Shown here: in pieces, positions 1 through 11,030 of the stretch | Numbering within the stretch: position 1 is the first letter of the stretch | How the letters are laid out: each line of letters begins with the position of its first letter | Assembly: GCA_030762175.1 (NCBI GenBank) | Contig: JAUJEO010000019.1 | Span: 1,928,001-1,992,000 of the forward strand | Direction of reading: 5' to 3' | From: Metallyticus violacea | Taxonomy: Eukaryota > Arthropoda > Insecta > Mantodea > Metallyticidae | DNA: 64,000 bases | Made by a program: the position numbers and the translations under genes | Notes under the pieces: model-generated | Told to the model about the DNA's origin: nothing | Seen by the model: only the letters and a program-made list of their open reading frames with translations | Databases searched by the model: none

Positions 1-720
1 GCGCATAAAATGCTTTTCTGAGGCTATCAAATTAGTATAATGGAAGAGAACCAGTTATCTCAAATAAGAACGGAAAAAAAGTTATTCTAACGAAGTTTCA
101 AAACATCGAAAAAAAATTTTTTTCTTTTCGTGATTCTTTGCGCATAATATGCTTTTCTGAGCCTATCAAACTAGTATAATGAAAGAGAACCAGTTATCTC
201 AAATAAGAACGGAAAAAAAGTGATTCTAACGAAGTTTGAAACTTCGAAATTTTTTTTTTTTATTTTCGAGATTATTTGCGCATAATATGCTTTTCTTAGG
301 CTATCAAATTAGTATAATGAAAGAGAACCAGTTATCTCAAATAAGAACGGAAAAAAAGTGATTCTAACGAAGTTTCCAAACATCGAAAAAAAATTTTTTT
401 CTTTTCGTGAATCTTTGCGCATAATATGCTTTTCTGAGCCTATCAAACTAGTATAATGAAAGAGAACCAGTTATCTCAAATAAGAATGGAAAAAAAGTGA
501 TTCTAAGGAAGTTTCCAAACTTCGAAAAAAAATTTTTTTCATTTCGAGATTCTATGCGCATAATATGCTTTTCTGAGGCTATCAAACTACTATAATGAAA
601 GAGAACCAGTTATCTCAAATAAGAATGGAAAAAAAGTGATTCTAACGAAGTTTCCAAACTTCGAAAAAATTTTTTTTTCTTTTCGAGATTCTTTGCGCAT
701 AATATGCTTTAATGAGGCTA
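1..720 (+). repeat. Five-monomer block shared with 28672-29395
   Basis: The window opens with an unusual monomer (CATAAAATGC, AATTAGTATAATGGAAGAG, GTTATTC, CAAAACATCG). It is followed by units with GAGCCTATC, with the A3T12 tract at about 247-261, with CTTAGGC, and with CTAAGGAAG. The same units in the same order begin at 28672. Matching stops near 720, where this copy continues with a CTTTAATGAGG / ATCATACTAG monomer. Confidence 0.8.
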
Positions 721-1799
721 TCATACTAGTATAATGAAAGAGAACCAGTTATCTCAAATAAGAACGGAAAAAAGTGATTCAAACGACGTTTCCAAACTTC
801 GAAAAAAATTTTTTTTCTTTTCGAGATTCTTTGCGCATAATATGCTTTACTGAGTCTATCAAACTAGTATAATGAAAGAGAACCAGTTATCTCAAATAAG
901 AACGGAAAAAAGTGATTCAAACGAAGTTTCCAAACTTCGAAAAAAATTTTTCTTCTTTTCGAGATTCTTTGCGCATAATATCCTTTTTTGGGGCTATCAA
1001 ACTGTATAATGAAAGAGAACTAGTTATCTCAAATAAGAACGGAAAAAAGTGATTCTAACGAAGTTTCCAAAGTTCTAAAAAAATTTTTTTATTTTCGAGA
1101 TTCTATGCGCATAATATGCTTTTGTAAGGCTATCAAAATAGTATAATGAAAGAGAACCATATATCTCAAATAAGAACAGAAAAAAATTGATTCTAATAAA
1201 GTTTCCAACCATCAAAATAAATATTTACTTTTCGCGAATCTTTCTTCATTTTATGGTTTTCTAAGGCTATCAAATTAGTATAATGAAAGAGAACCAGTTA
1301 TCTCAAATAAGCATGGACAAAAATTGAATCATAAGGAATTTCAAAACATCAAAAAAAATTTTTTTCCTTTCGAGATTCTTTCCGCATTATATGCTTTTCT
1401 AAGGCTATCAAACCAGTATAATGAAAGAGAACCAGTTATCTCAAATAAGAACGGAAAAAATGTGATTCTAACGAAGTTTCCAAACATCGAAAAAAATTTT
1501 TTTTCTTTTCGTGATTCTTTGCGCATAATATGCTTTTCTGAGCCTATCAAAGTAGTATAATGAAAGAGAACCAGTTATCTCAAATAAGAATGGAAAAAAA
1601 GTGATTCCAAGGAAGTTTCCAAACTTCGAAAAAAAATTTTTTTCATTTCGAGATTCTATGCGCATAATATGCTTTTCTGAGGCTATCAAACTACTATAAT
1701 GAAAGAGAACCAGTTATCTCAAATAAGAACGGAAAAAAGTGATTCAAACGACGTTTCCAAACTTCGAAAAAACTTTTTTTTCTTTTCGAGATTCTTTGC

Positions 1800-1810
1800 G
1801 CATAATATGC
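1800..1810. other. GCATAATATGC palindrome, one per monomer (example)
   Basis: The arms GCATA and TATGC are exact reverse complements around one central A. The site is intact in most monomers. Exceptions include CATAAAATGC (1-12, 28672 onward, 36830 onward), CATTTTATGG (1247, 3461, 6090) and the altered copy near 24390. It could be a binding site or simply inherited sequence; nothing here shows which. Confidence 0.75.
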
Positions 1811-1887
1811 TTTTCTGAGGCTATCAAACTAGTATAATGAAAGAGAACCAGTTATCTCAAATAAGAACGGAAAAAAAGTGATTTTAA

Positions 1888-1905
1888 CGAAGTTTCCAAA
1901 CTTCG
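1888..1905. other. 18-bp dyad CGAAGTTTCCAAACTTCG, one per monomer (example)
   Basis: Two perfect 8-bp inverted arms, CGAAGTTT and AAACTTCG, flank a central CC. A large class of monomers keeps it intact. Another large class has CGACGTTTCC on the left, which breaks one arm pair, and a third has GGAAGTTTCC, which loses the outermost pair. The right arm AAACTTCG is conserved in almost all units; rarer variants are AAACATCG and AAAGTTCT. Short dyads in satellites can bind dimeric proteins or extrude as small hairpins; that role here is inference. Confidence 0.8.
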
Positions 1906-1928
1906 AAAAAAATTTTTTTTCTTTTCGA
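1903..1928. other. A7T8 tract enclosed by TCGAAAA / TTTTCGA arms (example)
   Basis: The right dyad arm runs directly into seven A and eight T, then C, then TTTTCGA. TCGAAAA (1903-1909) and TTTTCGA (1922-1928) are exact reverse complements, so the segment can pair with itself with a single interrupting C. Runs like this are stiff and tend to exclude or position nucleosomes (general knowledge of poly(dA:dT)). The combined A+T length is about 15 in most monomers even though the switch point moves. Confidence 0.8.
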
Positions 1929-2352
1929 GATTCTTTGCGCATAATATGCTTTACTGAGGCTATCAAACTAGTATAATGAAAGAGAACCAGTTATCTCAAA
2001 TAAGAACGGAAAAAAAGTGATACAAACGAAGTTTCCAAACTTCAAAAAAAATTTTTTTTCTTTTCTAGATTCTTTGCGCATAATATGCTTTTCTGAGGCT
2101 ATCAAACTAGTATATTGAAAGAGAACCAGTTATCTCAAACAAGAACGGAAAAAAAGTGATTCTAACGAAGTTTCCAAACTTGGAAAAAAATTTTTCTTCT
2201 TTTCGAGATTCTTTGCGCATAATATGCTTTTCTGGGGCTATCAAACTAGTATAATGAAAGAGAACCAGTTATCTCAAATAAGAACGGAAAAAAAGTGATT
2301 CTAACGAAGTTTGAAACTTCGAAATTTTTTTTTTTTATTTTCGAGATTATTT

Positions 2353-4105
2353 GCGCATAATATGCTTTTCTTAGGCTATCAAATTAGTATAATGAAAGAG
2401 AACCAGTTATCTCAAATAAGAACGGAAAAAAAGTGATTCTAACGAAGTTTCCAAACATCGAAAAAAAATTTTTTTCTTTTCGTGATTCTTTGCGCATAAT
2501 ATGCTTTTCTGAGCCTATCAAACTAGTATAATGAAAGAGAACCAGTTATCTCAAATAAGAATGGAAAAAAAGTGATTCTAAGGAAGTTTCCAAACTTCGA
2601 AAAAAAATTTTTTTCATTTCGAGATTCTATGCGCATAATATGCTTTTCTGAGGCTATCAAACTACTATAATGAAAGAGAACCAGTTATCTCAAATAAGAA
2701 CGGAAAAAAAGTGATTCTAACGAAGTTTCCAAACTTCGAAAAAATTTTTTTTTCTTTTCGAGATTCTTTGCGCATAATATGCTTTAATGAGGCTATCATA
2801 CTAGTATAATGAAAGAGGACCAGTTATCTCAAATAAGAACGGAAAAAAGTGATTCAAACGACGTTTCCAAACTTCGAAAAAAATTTTTTTTCTTTTCGAG
2901 ATTCTTTGCGCATAATATGCTTTACTGAGTCTATCAAACTAGTATAATGAAAGAGAACCAGTTATCTCAAATAAGAACGGAAAAAAGTGATTCAAACGAT
3001 GTTTCCAAACTTCGAAAAACATTTTTTTTCTTTTCGAGATTCTTTGCGCATAATATGCTTTACTGAGGCTATCAAACTAGTATAATGAAATAGAACCAGT
3101 TATCTCAAATAAGAACGGTAAAAAAGTGATTCTAACGAAGTTTCCAAACTTCGAAAAAAATTTTTCTTCTTTTCGAGATTCTTTGCGCATAATATCCTTT
3201 TTTGGGGCTATCAAACTGTATAATGAAAGAGAACTAGTTATCTCAAATAAGAAAGGAAAAAAGTGATTCTAACGAAGTTTCCAAAGTTCTAAAAAATTTT
3301 TTTTATTTTCGAGATTCTATGCGCATAATATGCTTTTGTAAGGCTATCAAAATAGTATAATGAAAGAGAACCATATATCTCAAATAAGAACAGAAAAAAA
3401 TTGATTCTAATAAAGTTTCCAACCATCAAAATAAATATTTTCTTTTCGCGAATCTTTCTTCATTTTATGGTTTTCTAAGGCTATCAAATTAGTATAATGA
3501 AAGAGAACCAGTTATCTCAAATAAGAATGGACAAAAATTGAATCATAAGGAATTTCAAAACATCAAAAAAAATTTTTTTCCTTTCGAGATTCTTTCCGCA
3601 TTATATGCTTTTCTAAGGCTATCAAACCAGTATAATGAAAGAGAACCAGTTATCTCAAATAAGAACGGAAAAAATGTGATTCTAACGAAGTTTCCAAACA
3701 TCGAAAAAAATTTTTTTTCTTTTCGTGATTCTTTGCGCATAATATGCTTTTCTGAGCCTATCAAATTAGTATAATGAAAGAGAACCAGTTATCTCAAATA
3801 AGAATGGAAAAAAAGTAATTCCAAGGAAGTTTCCAAACTTCGAAAAAAAATTTTTTTCATTTCGAGAATCTATGCGCATAATATGCTTTTCTGAGGCTAT
3901 CAAACTACTATAATGAAAGAGAACCAGTTATCTCAAATAAGAACGGAAAAAAGTGATTCAAACGACGTTTCCAAACTTCGAAAAAACTTTTTATTCTTTT
4001 CGAGATTCTTTGCGCATAATATGCTTTTCTGAGGCTATCAAACTAGTATAATGAAAGAGAACCAGTTATCTCAAATAAGAACGGAAAAAAAGTGATTCTA
4101 ACGAA
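2353..4105 (+). repeat. Higher-order repeat A, copy 2 (partial, ~1.75 kb)
   Basis: It repeats the monomer order of 278-1890. The shift is 2075 bp at the start and 2214 bp after about 3.1 kb, because this copy holds one extra monomer (AACGATG and AATAGAACC variants near 2998-3095). The CATTTTATGG unit recurs at 3461. It stops matching near 4105, where a CAAAGTTCTAAAA monomer takes over. Confidence 0.8.
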
Positions 4106-5410
4106 GTTTCCAAAGTTCTAAAAAAATTTTTTTATTTTTGAGATTCTATGCGCATAATATGCTTTTCTGAGGCTATCTAATCAGTATAATGAAAGAGAAC
4201 CAGTTATCTCAAATAAGAACGGAAAAAAAGTGATTCTAACGAAGTTTCCAAACTTCGAAAAAAATTTTTTTTCTTTTCGAGATTCTTTGCGCATAATATG
4301 CTTTACTGAGGCTATCAAACTAGTATAATGAAAGAGAACCAGTTATCTCAAATAAGAAGGGAAAAAAGTGATTCAAACGACGTTTCCAAACTTCGAAAAA
4401 AATTTTTTTCTTTACGAGATTCTTTGCGCATAATATGCTTTACTGAGGCTATCAAACTAGTATAATGAAAGAGAACCAGTTATCTCAAATAAGAACGGAA
4501 AAAAGTGATTTTAACGAAGTTTCCAAACTTCGAAAAAAATTTTTTTTCTTTTCGAGATTCTTTGCGCATAATATGCTTTACTGAGGCTATCAAACTAGTA
4601 TAATGAAAGAGAACCAGTTATCTCAAATAAGAACGGAAAAAAAGTGATACAAAGGAAGTTTCCAAACTTCAAAAAAAATTTTTTTTCTTTTCTAGATTCT
4701 TTGCGCATAATATGCTTTTCTGAGGCTATCAAACTAGTATATTGAAAGAGAACCAGTTATCTCAAACAAGAACGGAAACAAAGTGATTCTAACGAAGTTT
4801 CCAAACTTGGAAAAAAATTTTTCTTCTTTTCGAGATTCTTTGCGCATAATATGCTTTTCTGGGGCTATCAAACTAGTATAATGAAAGAGAACCAGTTATC
4901 TCAAATAAGAACGGAAAAAAAGTGATTCAAACGAAGTTTCCAAACTTCGAAAAATTTTTTTTTTCTTTTCGAGATTCTATGCGCATAATATGCTTTTCTG
5001 ATGCTATCAAACTAGTATAATGAAAGAGAACCAGTTATCTCAAATAAGAACGGAAAAAAAGTGAATCTAACGAAGTTTCCAACCTTCGAAAAAATTTTTT
5101 TTTCTTTTCGAGATTCTTTGCGCATAATATGCTTTTCTGAGGCTATCAAACTAGTATAATGAAAGAGAACCAGTTATCTCAAATAAGAATGGAAAAAAAG
5201 TGATTCTAACGAAGTTTCCAAACTTCGAAAAAAATTTTTTTTCTTTTCGAGATTCTTTGCGCATAATATGCTTTTCTGGGGCTATCAAACTAGTATAATG
5301 AAAGAGAACCAGTTATCTCAAATAAGAATGGAAAAAAAGTGATTCTAAGGAAGTTTCCAAACTTCGAAAAAAAATTTTTTTCATTTCGAGATTCTTTGCG
5401 CATAATATGC
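4106..5410 (+). repeat. Mixed monomers, partly echoing 1830-2280
   Basis: The stretch 4456-4910 repeats 1830-2280 at a shift of about 2627 bp. It shares GATTTTAACG, GTGATACAAA, TTTCTAGATTC (2064 and 4691), a TATATTGAAAG variant and TTGGAAAAAAATTTTTC. The remainder to 5410 is ordinary monomers with no obvious longer order. Confidence 0.65.
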
Positions 5411-6260
5411 TTTACCTAGGCTATCAAACTAGTATAATGAAAAATAACCAGTTTATCAAATAAGAACGGAAAAAAAGTGATTCTAACGAAGTTTGCAAAC
5501 TTTGAAAAAAATTTTTTTCTTTTCGAGAATCTTTCCGCATAAAATGCTTTCTACACCTTTCAAACTATCAAAATGAAAGAGAACCAGTTATCTCAAATAA
5601 GAACGGAAAAAAAGTGATTCTAATGAAGTTTCCAAACTTCGAAAAAAATTTTTTTTCTTTTCGAGATTCTTTCCGCAGTATATACTTTTCTAAGGCTATC
5701 AAACTAGTATAATGAAAGAGAACCAGTTATCTCAAATAAGAAGGGAAAAAAGTGATTCTAATGAGGTTTCCAATCTTCGAAAAAATAATTTTTTATTTTC
5801 GAGATTCTTTCCGCACAATATGCTCTTTTAAGGCTATCAAACTAGTATAATGAAAGAGAACCAGTTATCTCAAATAAGAACGGAAAAAAAGTGATTCTAA
5901 TGAAGTTTCCAAACTTCGAAAAAAAATTTTTTTCTTTTCGAGATTCTTTCCGTATAATATGCTTTTCTAAAGTTATCAAACAAGTATAATGAAAGAGAAC
6001 CAGTTATCTCAAATAAAAACGGAAAAAAAGTCATTCTAATGAAGTTTCCAACCATCGAAATAAATCTTTCCTTTTCGCGAAACTTTCTTCATTTTATGGT
6101 TTTCTAAGGCTATCAAACTAGTATAATGAAAGAGAACTAGTTATCTCAAATAATAATGGAAATAAATTGATTCTAATGAAGTTTCCAATCATCGAAATAA
6201 TTTTTTTTTCTTTTCGAAAACTTTCCGCATTATATGCTTTTCTAAGGCTATCAAACTAGT
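5410..6260 (+). repeat. Most diverged monomers of the window
   Basis: About six consecutive units carry many private changes. These include AAAAATAACCAGTTTATC (about 5439), CCGCATAAAATGCTTTCTACACC (joined here from adjoining pieces near 5536, read as CCGCATAAAATG then CTTTCTACACC), CCGCAGTATATAC (about 5674), CCGCACAATATGCTC (about 5811), AAAGTTATC (about 5969), and CATTTTATGG at 6090 with CCATCGAAATAAATC before it. Unit length stays near 139 bp, so these are aged monomers, not foreign DNA. Confidence 0.75.
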
Positions 6261-7499
6261 ATAATGCAAGAGAACCAGTTATCTCAAATAAGAACGGAAA
6301 AAAAGTGATTCTAACGAAGTTTCCAAACTTCGAAAAATTTTTTTTTTCTTTTCGAGATTCTTTGCGCATAATATGCTTTTCTGATGCTATCAAACTAGTA
6401 TAATGAAAGAGAACCAGTTATCTAAAATAAGAACGGAAAAAAAGTGATTCTAACGAAGTTTCCGAACATCGAAAAAAATTTTTTTTTTTCGAGATTCTTT
6501 GCGCATAATATGATTTTCTGAGGCTATCAAACTAGTATAATGAGTGATTACCAGCTATCTCAAATAAGAAAGGAAAAAAAGAGATGCTAATGAAGTTTCC
6601 AAACTTCGAAAAAAAATTTTTTTCTTTTCGAGATTCTTTGCGCATAATATGCTCTTCTGAGGCTATCAAACTAGTATAATGAAATAGAACCAGTTATCTC
6701 AAATAAGAACGGAAAAAAGTGATTCAAACGACGTTTCCAAACTTCGAAAAAAATTTTTTTTCTTTTCGAGATTCTTTGCGCATAATATGCTTTACTGAGG
6801 CTATCAAACTAGTATAATGAAAGAGAACCAGTTATCTCAAATAAGAACGGAAAAAAATTGATTCTAACGAAGTTTCCAAACTTCTAAAAAAATTTTTTTC
6901 TTTTCGAGATTCTTTGCGCATAATATGCTTTACTGAGGCTATCAAACTAGTATAATGAAAGAGAAGCAGTTATCTCAAATAAGAACGGAAAAAAGTGATT
7001 CAAACGAAGTTTCCAAACTTCGAAAAAAATTTTTTTTCTTTTCGAGATTCTTTGCGCATAATATGCTTTACTGAGGCTATCAAACTAGTATAATGAAAGA
7101 GAACCAGTTATCTCAAATAAGAACGGAAAAAAAAGTGATTCTAACGAAGTTTCCAAACTTGGAAAACATTTTTTTTCATTTCGAGATTCTTTGCGCATAA
7201 TATGCTTTACTGAGGCTATCAAACTAGTATAATGAAAGAGAACCAGTTATCTCAAATAAGAACGGAAAAAAGTGATTCAAACGACGTTTCCAAACTTCGA
7301 AAAAAATTTTTTTTCTTTTCGAGATTCTTTGCGCATTATATGCTTTACTGAGGCTATCAAACTAGTATAATGAAAGAGAACCAGTTATCTCAAATAAGAA
7401 CGGAAAAAAGTGATTCAAACGACGTTTCCAATCTTCGAAAAAAATTTTTTTTCTTTTCGAGATTCTTTGCGCATAATATGCTTTACTGAGGCTATCAAA
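6261..7499 (+). repeat. Ordinary monomers, no clear higher order
   Basis: About nine units, mostly of the CTTTACTGAGG class with CAAACGACG. One oddity near 6540 reads TGAGTGATTACCAGC and GAGATGC. A unit with CTTGGAAAACATTTTTTTTC near 7157 resembles units near 32787, 35962, 42325, 47725, 55742 and 61138. I see no gene. Confidence 0.7.
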
Positions 7500-9350
7500 C
7501 TAGTATAATGAAAGAGAACCAGTTATCTCAAATAAGAACGGAAAAAAGTGATTCAAACGACGTTTCCAAACTTCGAAAAAAAATTTTTTTCTTTTCGAGA
7601 TTCTTTGCGCAAAATATGCTTTACTGAGGCTATCAAAGTAGTATAATGAAAGAGAACCAGTTATCTCAAATAAGAACGGAAAAAAAGTGATTCTAACGAA
7701 GTTTCCAAACTTCGAAAAAATTTTTTTTTCTTTTCGAGATTCTTTGCGCATAATATGCTTTACTGAGGCTATCAAACTAGTATAATGAAAGAGAACCAGT
7801 TATCTCAAATAAGAACGGAAAAAAATGATTCTAACGAAGTTTCCAAACTTCGAAAAAAATTTTTTTTCTTTTCGAGATTCTTTGCGCATAATATGCTTCT
7901 CTGAAGCTATCAAACTAGTATAATGAAAGAGAACAAGTTATCTCAAACAAGAACGGAAAAAAAGTGATTCTAACGAAGTTTCCAAACTTCGAAAAAAATT
8001 TTTTTCTTTTCGAGATTCTTTGCGCATAATATGCTTTTCTGAGGCTATCAAACTGTATAATGAAAGAGAACTAGTTATCTCAAATAAGAACGAAAAAAAG
8101 TGATTCTAACGACGTTTCCAAACTTCGAAAAAAATTTTTTTTCTTTTCGAGATTCTTTGCGCATAATATGCTTCTCTGAGGCTATCAAACTAGTATAATG
8201 AAAGAGAACCAGTTATCTCAAACAAGAACGGAAAAAAAGTGATTCTAACGAGGTTTCCAAACTTCGAAAAAAATTTTTCTTCTTTTCGAGATTCTTTGTG
8301 GATAATATGCTTCTCTGAGGCTATCAAACTAGTATAATGAAAGAGAACAAGTTATCTCAAACAAGAACGGAAAAAAAGTGATTCTAACGAAGTTTTCAAA
8401 CTTCGAAAAACTTTTTTTTTCTTTTCGAGATTCTTTGCGCATAATATGCTTTTCTGAGGCTATCAAACTAGTATAATGAAAGAGAACCAGATATCTCAAA
8501 CAAGAACGGAAAAAATGTGATTTTAACGAAGTTTCCAAACTTCGAAAAAAATTTTCTTCTTTTCGAGATTCTTTGCGCATAATATGCTTTACTGAGGCTA
8601 TCAAACTAGTATAATGATAGAGAACCAGTTATCTCAAATAAGAACGGAAAAAAGTGATTCAAACGACGTTTCCAAACTTCGAAAAAAATTTTTTTTCTTT
8701 TCGAGATTCTTTGCGCATAATATGCTTTACTGAGGCTATCAAACTAGTATAATGAAAGAGAACCAGTTATCTCAAATAAGAACGGAAAAAAGTGATTCAA
8801 ACGACGTTTCCAAACTTCGAAAAAATTTTTTTTTCTTTTCGAGATTCTTTGCGCATAATATGCTTTACTGAGGCTATCAAACTAGTATAATGAAAGAGAA
8901 CCAGTTATCTCAAATAAGAACGGAAAAAAAAGTCATTCTAACGAAGTTTCCAAACTTCGAAAAAAATTTTTTTTCTTTTCGAGATTCTTTGCGCATAATA
9001 TGCTTTACTGAGGCTATCAAACTAGTATAATGAAAGAAAACCAGTTATCTCAAATAAGAACGGAAAAAAAGTGATTCAAACGAAGTTTCCAAACTTCGAA
9101 AAAAAATTTTCTTCTTTTCGAGATTCTTTGCGCATAATATAATTTTCTGAGGCTATCAAACTACTATAATGAAAGAGAACCAGTTATCTCAAATAAGAAC
9201 GGAAAAAAGTGACACAAACGACGTTTCCAAACTTCGAAAAAATTTTTTTTTCTTTTCGAGATTCTTTGCGCATAATATGCTTTACTGAGGCTTTCAAACT
9301 AGTATAATGAAAGAAAACCAATTATCTCAAATAAGAAAGGAAAAAAAGTG
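7500..9350 (+). repeat. Block B, copy 1 (recurs at 29535-31230)
   Basis: Diagnostic units in order: GCGCAAAATATGC with AAAGTAG (about 7608-7640), several CTTCTCTGAGG/CAAACAAG units, TTTGTGGATAATATGC (about 8295), and the ATATAATTTTCTGAGG unit (about 9137) followed by GTGACACAAACG. The order recurs 22.0 kb downstream. Confidence 0.82.
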
Positions 9351-11030
9351 ATTCTAACGAATTTTCCAAACTACGAAAAAGATTTTTCTTCTTTTCGAGA
9401 TTCTTTGCGCATAATATGCTTTTCTGAGGCTATCTAATTAGTATAATGAAAGAGAACCAGTTATCTCAATTAAGAACGGAAAAAAAAGTGATTCTAACGA
9501 AGTTTCCAAACTTCGAAAAAAATTTTTTTTCTTTTCGAGATTCTTTGCGCATAATATGCTTTACTGAGGCTATCAAACTAGTATAATGAAAGAGAACCAG
9601 TTATCTCAAATAAGAACGGAAAAAAAGTGATTCAAACGAAGTATCCAAACTTCGAAAAAAAATTTTTTTCTTTTCGAAATTCTTTGCGCATAATATGCTT
9701 TTCTGAGGCTATCAAACTAGTATAATGAAAGAGAACCAGTTATCTCAAATAAGAAAGGAAAAAAAGTGATTCTAACGAAGTTTCCAAACTTCGAAAAAAA
9801 TTTTTTTTCTTTTCGAGATTCTTTGCGCATAATATGCTTTTCTGAGGCTATCAAACTAGTATAATGAAAGAGAACCAGTTATCTCAAATAAGAACGGACA
9901 AAAAGTGATTCTAACGAAGTTTCCAAACATCGAAAAAAAATTTTTTTCTTTTCGTGATTCTTTGCGCATAATATGCTTTTCTGAGGCTATCAAAATAGTA
10001 TAATGAAAGAGAACCAGTTATCTCAAATAAGAACGGAAAATAAGTGATTCTAAAGAAGTTTCCAAACTTCGAAAAAAAATTTTTTTCTTTTCGAAATTCG
10101 TTGCGCATAATATGCTTTTCTGAGGCTATCAAACTAGTATAATGAGAGAGAACCAGTTATCTCAAATAAGAATGGAAAAAAAGTGATTCTAAGGAAGTTT
10201 CCAAACTTCGAAAAATTTTTTTTTTCTTTTCGAGATTCTTTGCGCATAAAATGCTTCTCTGAGGCTATCAAACTAGTATAATGAAAGAGAACCAGTTATC
10301 TCAAACAAGAACGGAAAAAAGTGATACTAACGAAGTTTCCAAACTTCGAAAAAAATTTTTCTTCTTTTCGAGATTCTTTGCGCATAATATGCTTTTCTGG
10401 GGCTATAAAACTGTATAATGAAAGAGAACTAGTTATCTCAAAGAAGAACGGAAAAAAGTGATTCTAAAGACGTTTCCAAACTTCGAAAAAAATTTTTTTT
10501 CATTTCGAGATTCTTTGCGCATAATATGCTTTTCTGAGGCTTTTAAACTACTATAATGAAAGAGAACCAGTTATGTCAAATAAGAACGGAAAAAAGTGAT
10601 TCAAACGACGTTTCCAAACTTCGAAAAAAATTTTTTTTCTTTTCGAGATTCTTTGCGCATAATATGCTTTACTGAGGCTATCAAACTAGTATAATGAAAG
10701 AGAACCAGTTATCTCAAATAAGAACGGAAAAAAGTGATTCAAACGACGTTTCCAAACTTCGAAAAAAATTTTTTTTCTTTTCGAGATTCTTTGCGCATAA
10801 TATGCTTTACTGAAGCTATCAAACTAGTATAATGAAAGAGAAACAGTTATCTTAAATAAGAACGGAAAAAAAGTGATTCTAACGAAGTTTCCAAACTTCG
10901 AAAAAAATTTTTTTTCTTTTCGAGATTCTTTGCGCATAATATGCTTTACTGAGGCTATCAAACTAGTACAATGAAAGAGTACCAGTTATCTCAAATAAGA
11001 ACGGAAAAAAAGTGATTCTAACGAATTTTC
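9351..11030 (+). repeat. 12-monomer repeat, copy 1 (~1.66 kb)
   Basis: The unit with CGAAAAAGATTTTTCTTC is at 9381 and again at 11045, a shift of 1664 bp (12 monomers). A GAAGTATCC unit and then a GAAAGG unit follow in both. The GAGAGAGAACC unit at about 10144 corresponds to about 12085, because the second copy contains two additional monomers. Confidence 0.72.

Larger units (their letters stand above)
1798..1936 (+). repeat. Near-consensus reference monomer (139 bp)
   Basis: I chose this unit because it departs from the commonest base at only one obvious place (GATTTTAACG where most have GATTCTAACG). Landmarks in order: GCATAATATGC palindrome (1800-1810), a CTGAGGCTATC segment, an ACTAGT site (1828-1833), TATAATGAAAGAGAACCAG, TTATCTCAAATAAGAACGG, a short A-run, the 18-bp dyad (1888-1905), the A7T8 tract (1906-1920) and TTTTCGAGATTC leading into the next unit. 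Starting the unit at GCGCATA is arbitrary, because a tandem repeat has no natural start. Confidence 0.93.
278..2352 (+). repeat. Higher-order repeat A, copy 1 (~2.08 kb, 15 monomers)
   Basis: It begins with the CTTAGGC / AATTAGTATAATG monomer at 278; the same monomer restarts at 2353. Markers inside are CTTTAATGAGG, TATCCTTTTTTGGGGC near 979, CCATATATCTC near 1158, and the diverged CATTTTATGG unit at 1247. The order of these markers repeats in the next copy. Confidence 0.8.

Noticed and set aside
1245..1262. Near match to the yeast ARS core in the CATTTTATGGTTTT variant
   Set aside because: One mismatch to the 11-bp consensus in very AT-rich DNA, present in only three monomers; no support as an origin.
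1324..1560. Plus-strand open frame of 78 codons, repeated at 3538-3774
   Set aside because: It is simply the same monomers in both copies of repeat A. It has no recognisable domain, no plausible start context, and its ends fall at arbitrary places in the monomer.
1831..1842. TATAAT in each monomer resembles a bacterial -10 box or TATA element
   Set aside because: The sequence is ~70% A+T, so such matches are expected; there is no consistent -35 element or downstream gene.
1880..1905. Partial CENP-B-box resemblance on the minus strand (TTCGTTAGAATCAC)
   Set aside because: It matches TTCG, the central A and one C of the box but lacks the essential CGGG end, and many monomers mutate it further. 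Too weak to call.
1888..1925. Dyad followed by a T-run looks like an intrinsic bacterial terminator
   Set aside because: It occurs in every one of ~460 tandem units with no genes around, in what is clearly a eukaryotic satellite; the stem is AT-rich and short.
5530..5580. Diverged stretch as a transposon or foreign insertion
   Set aside because: It keeps the monomer phase, length and order of landmarks; only point changes are seen.
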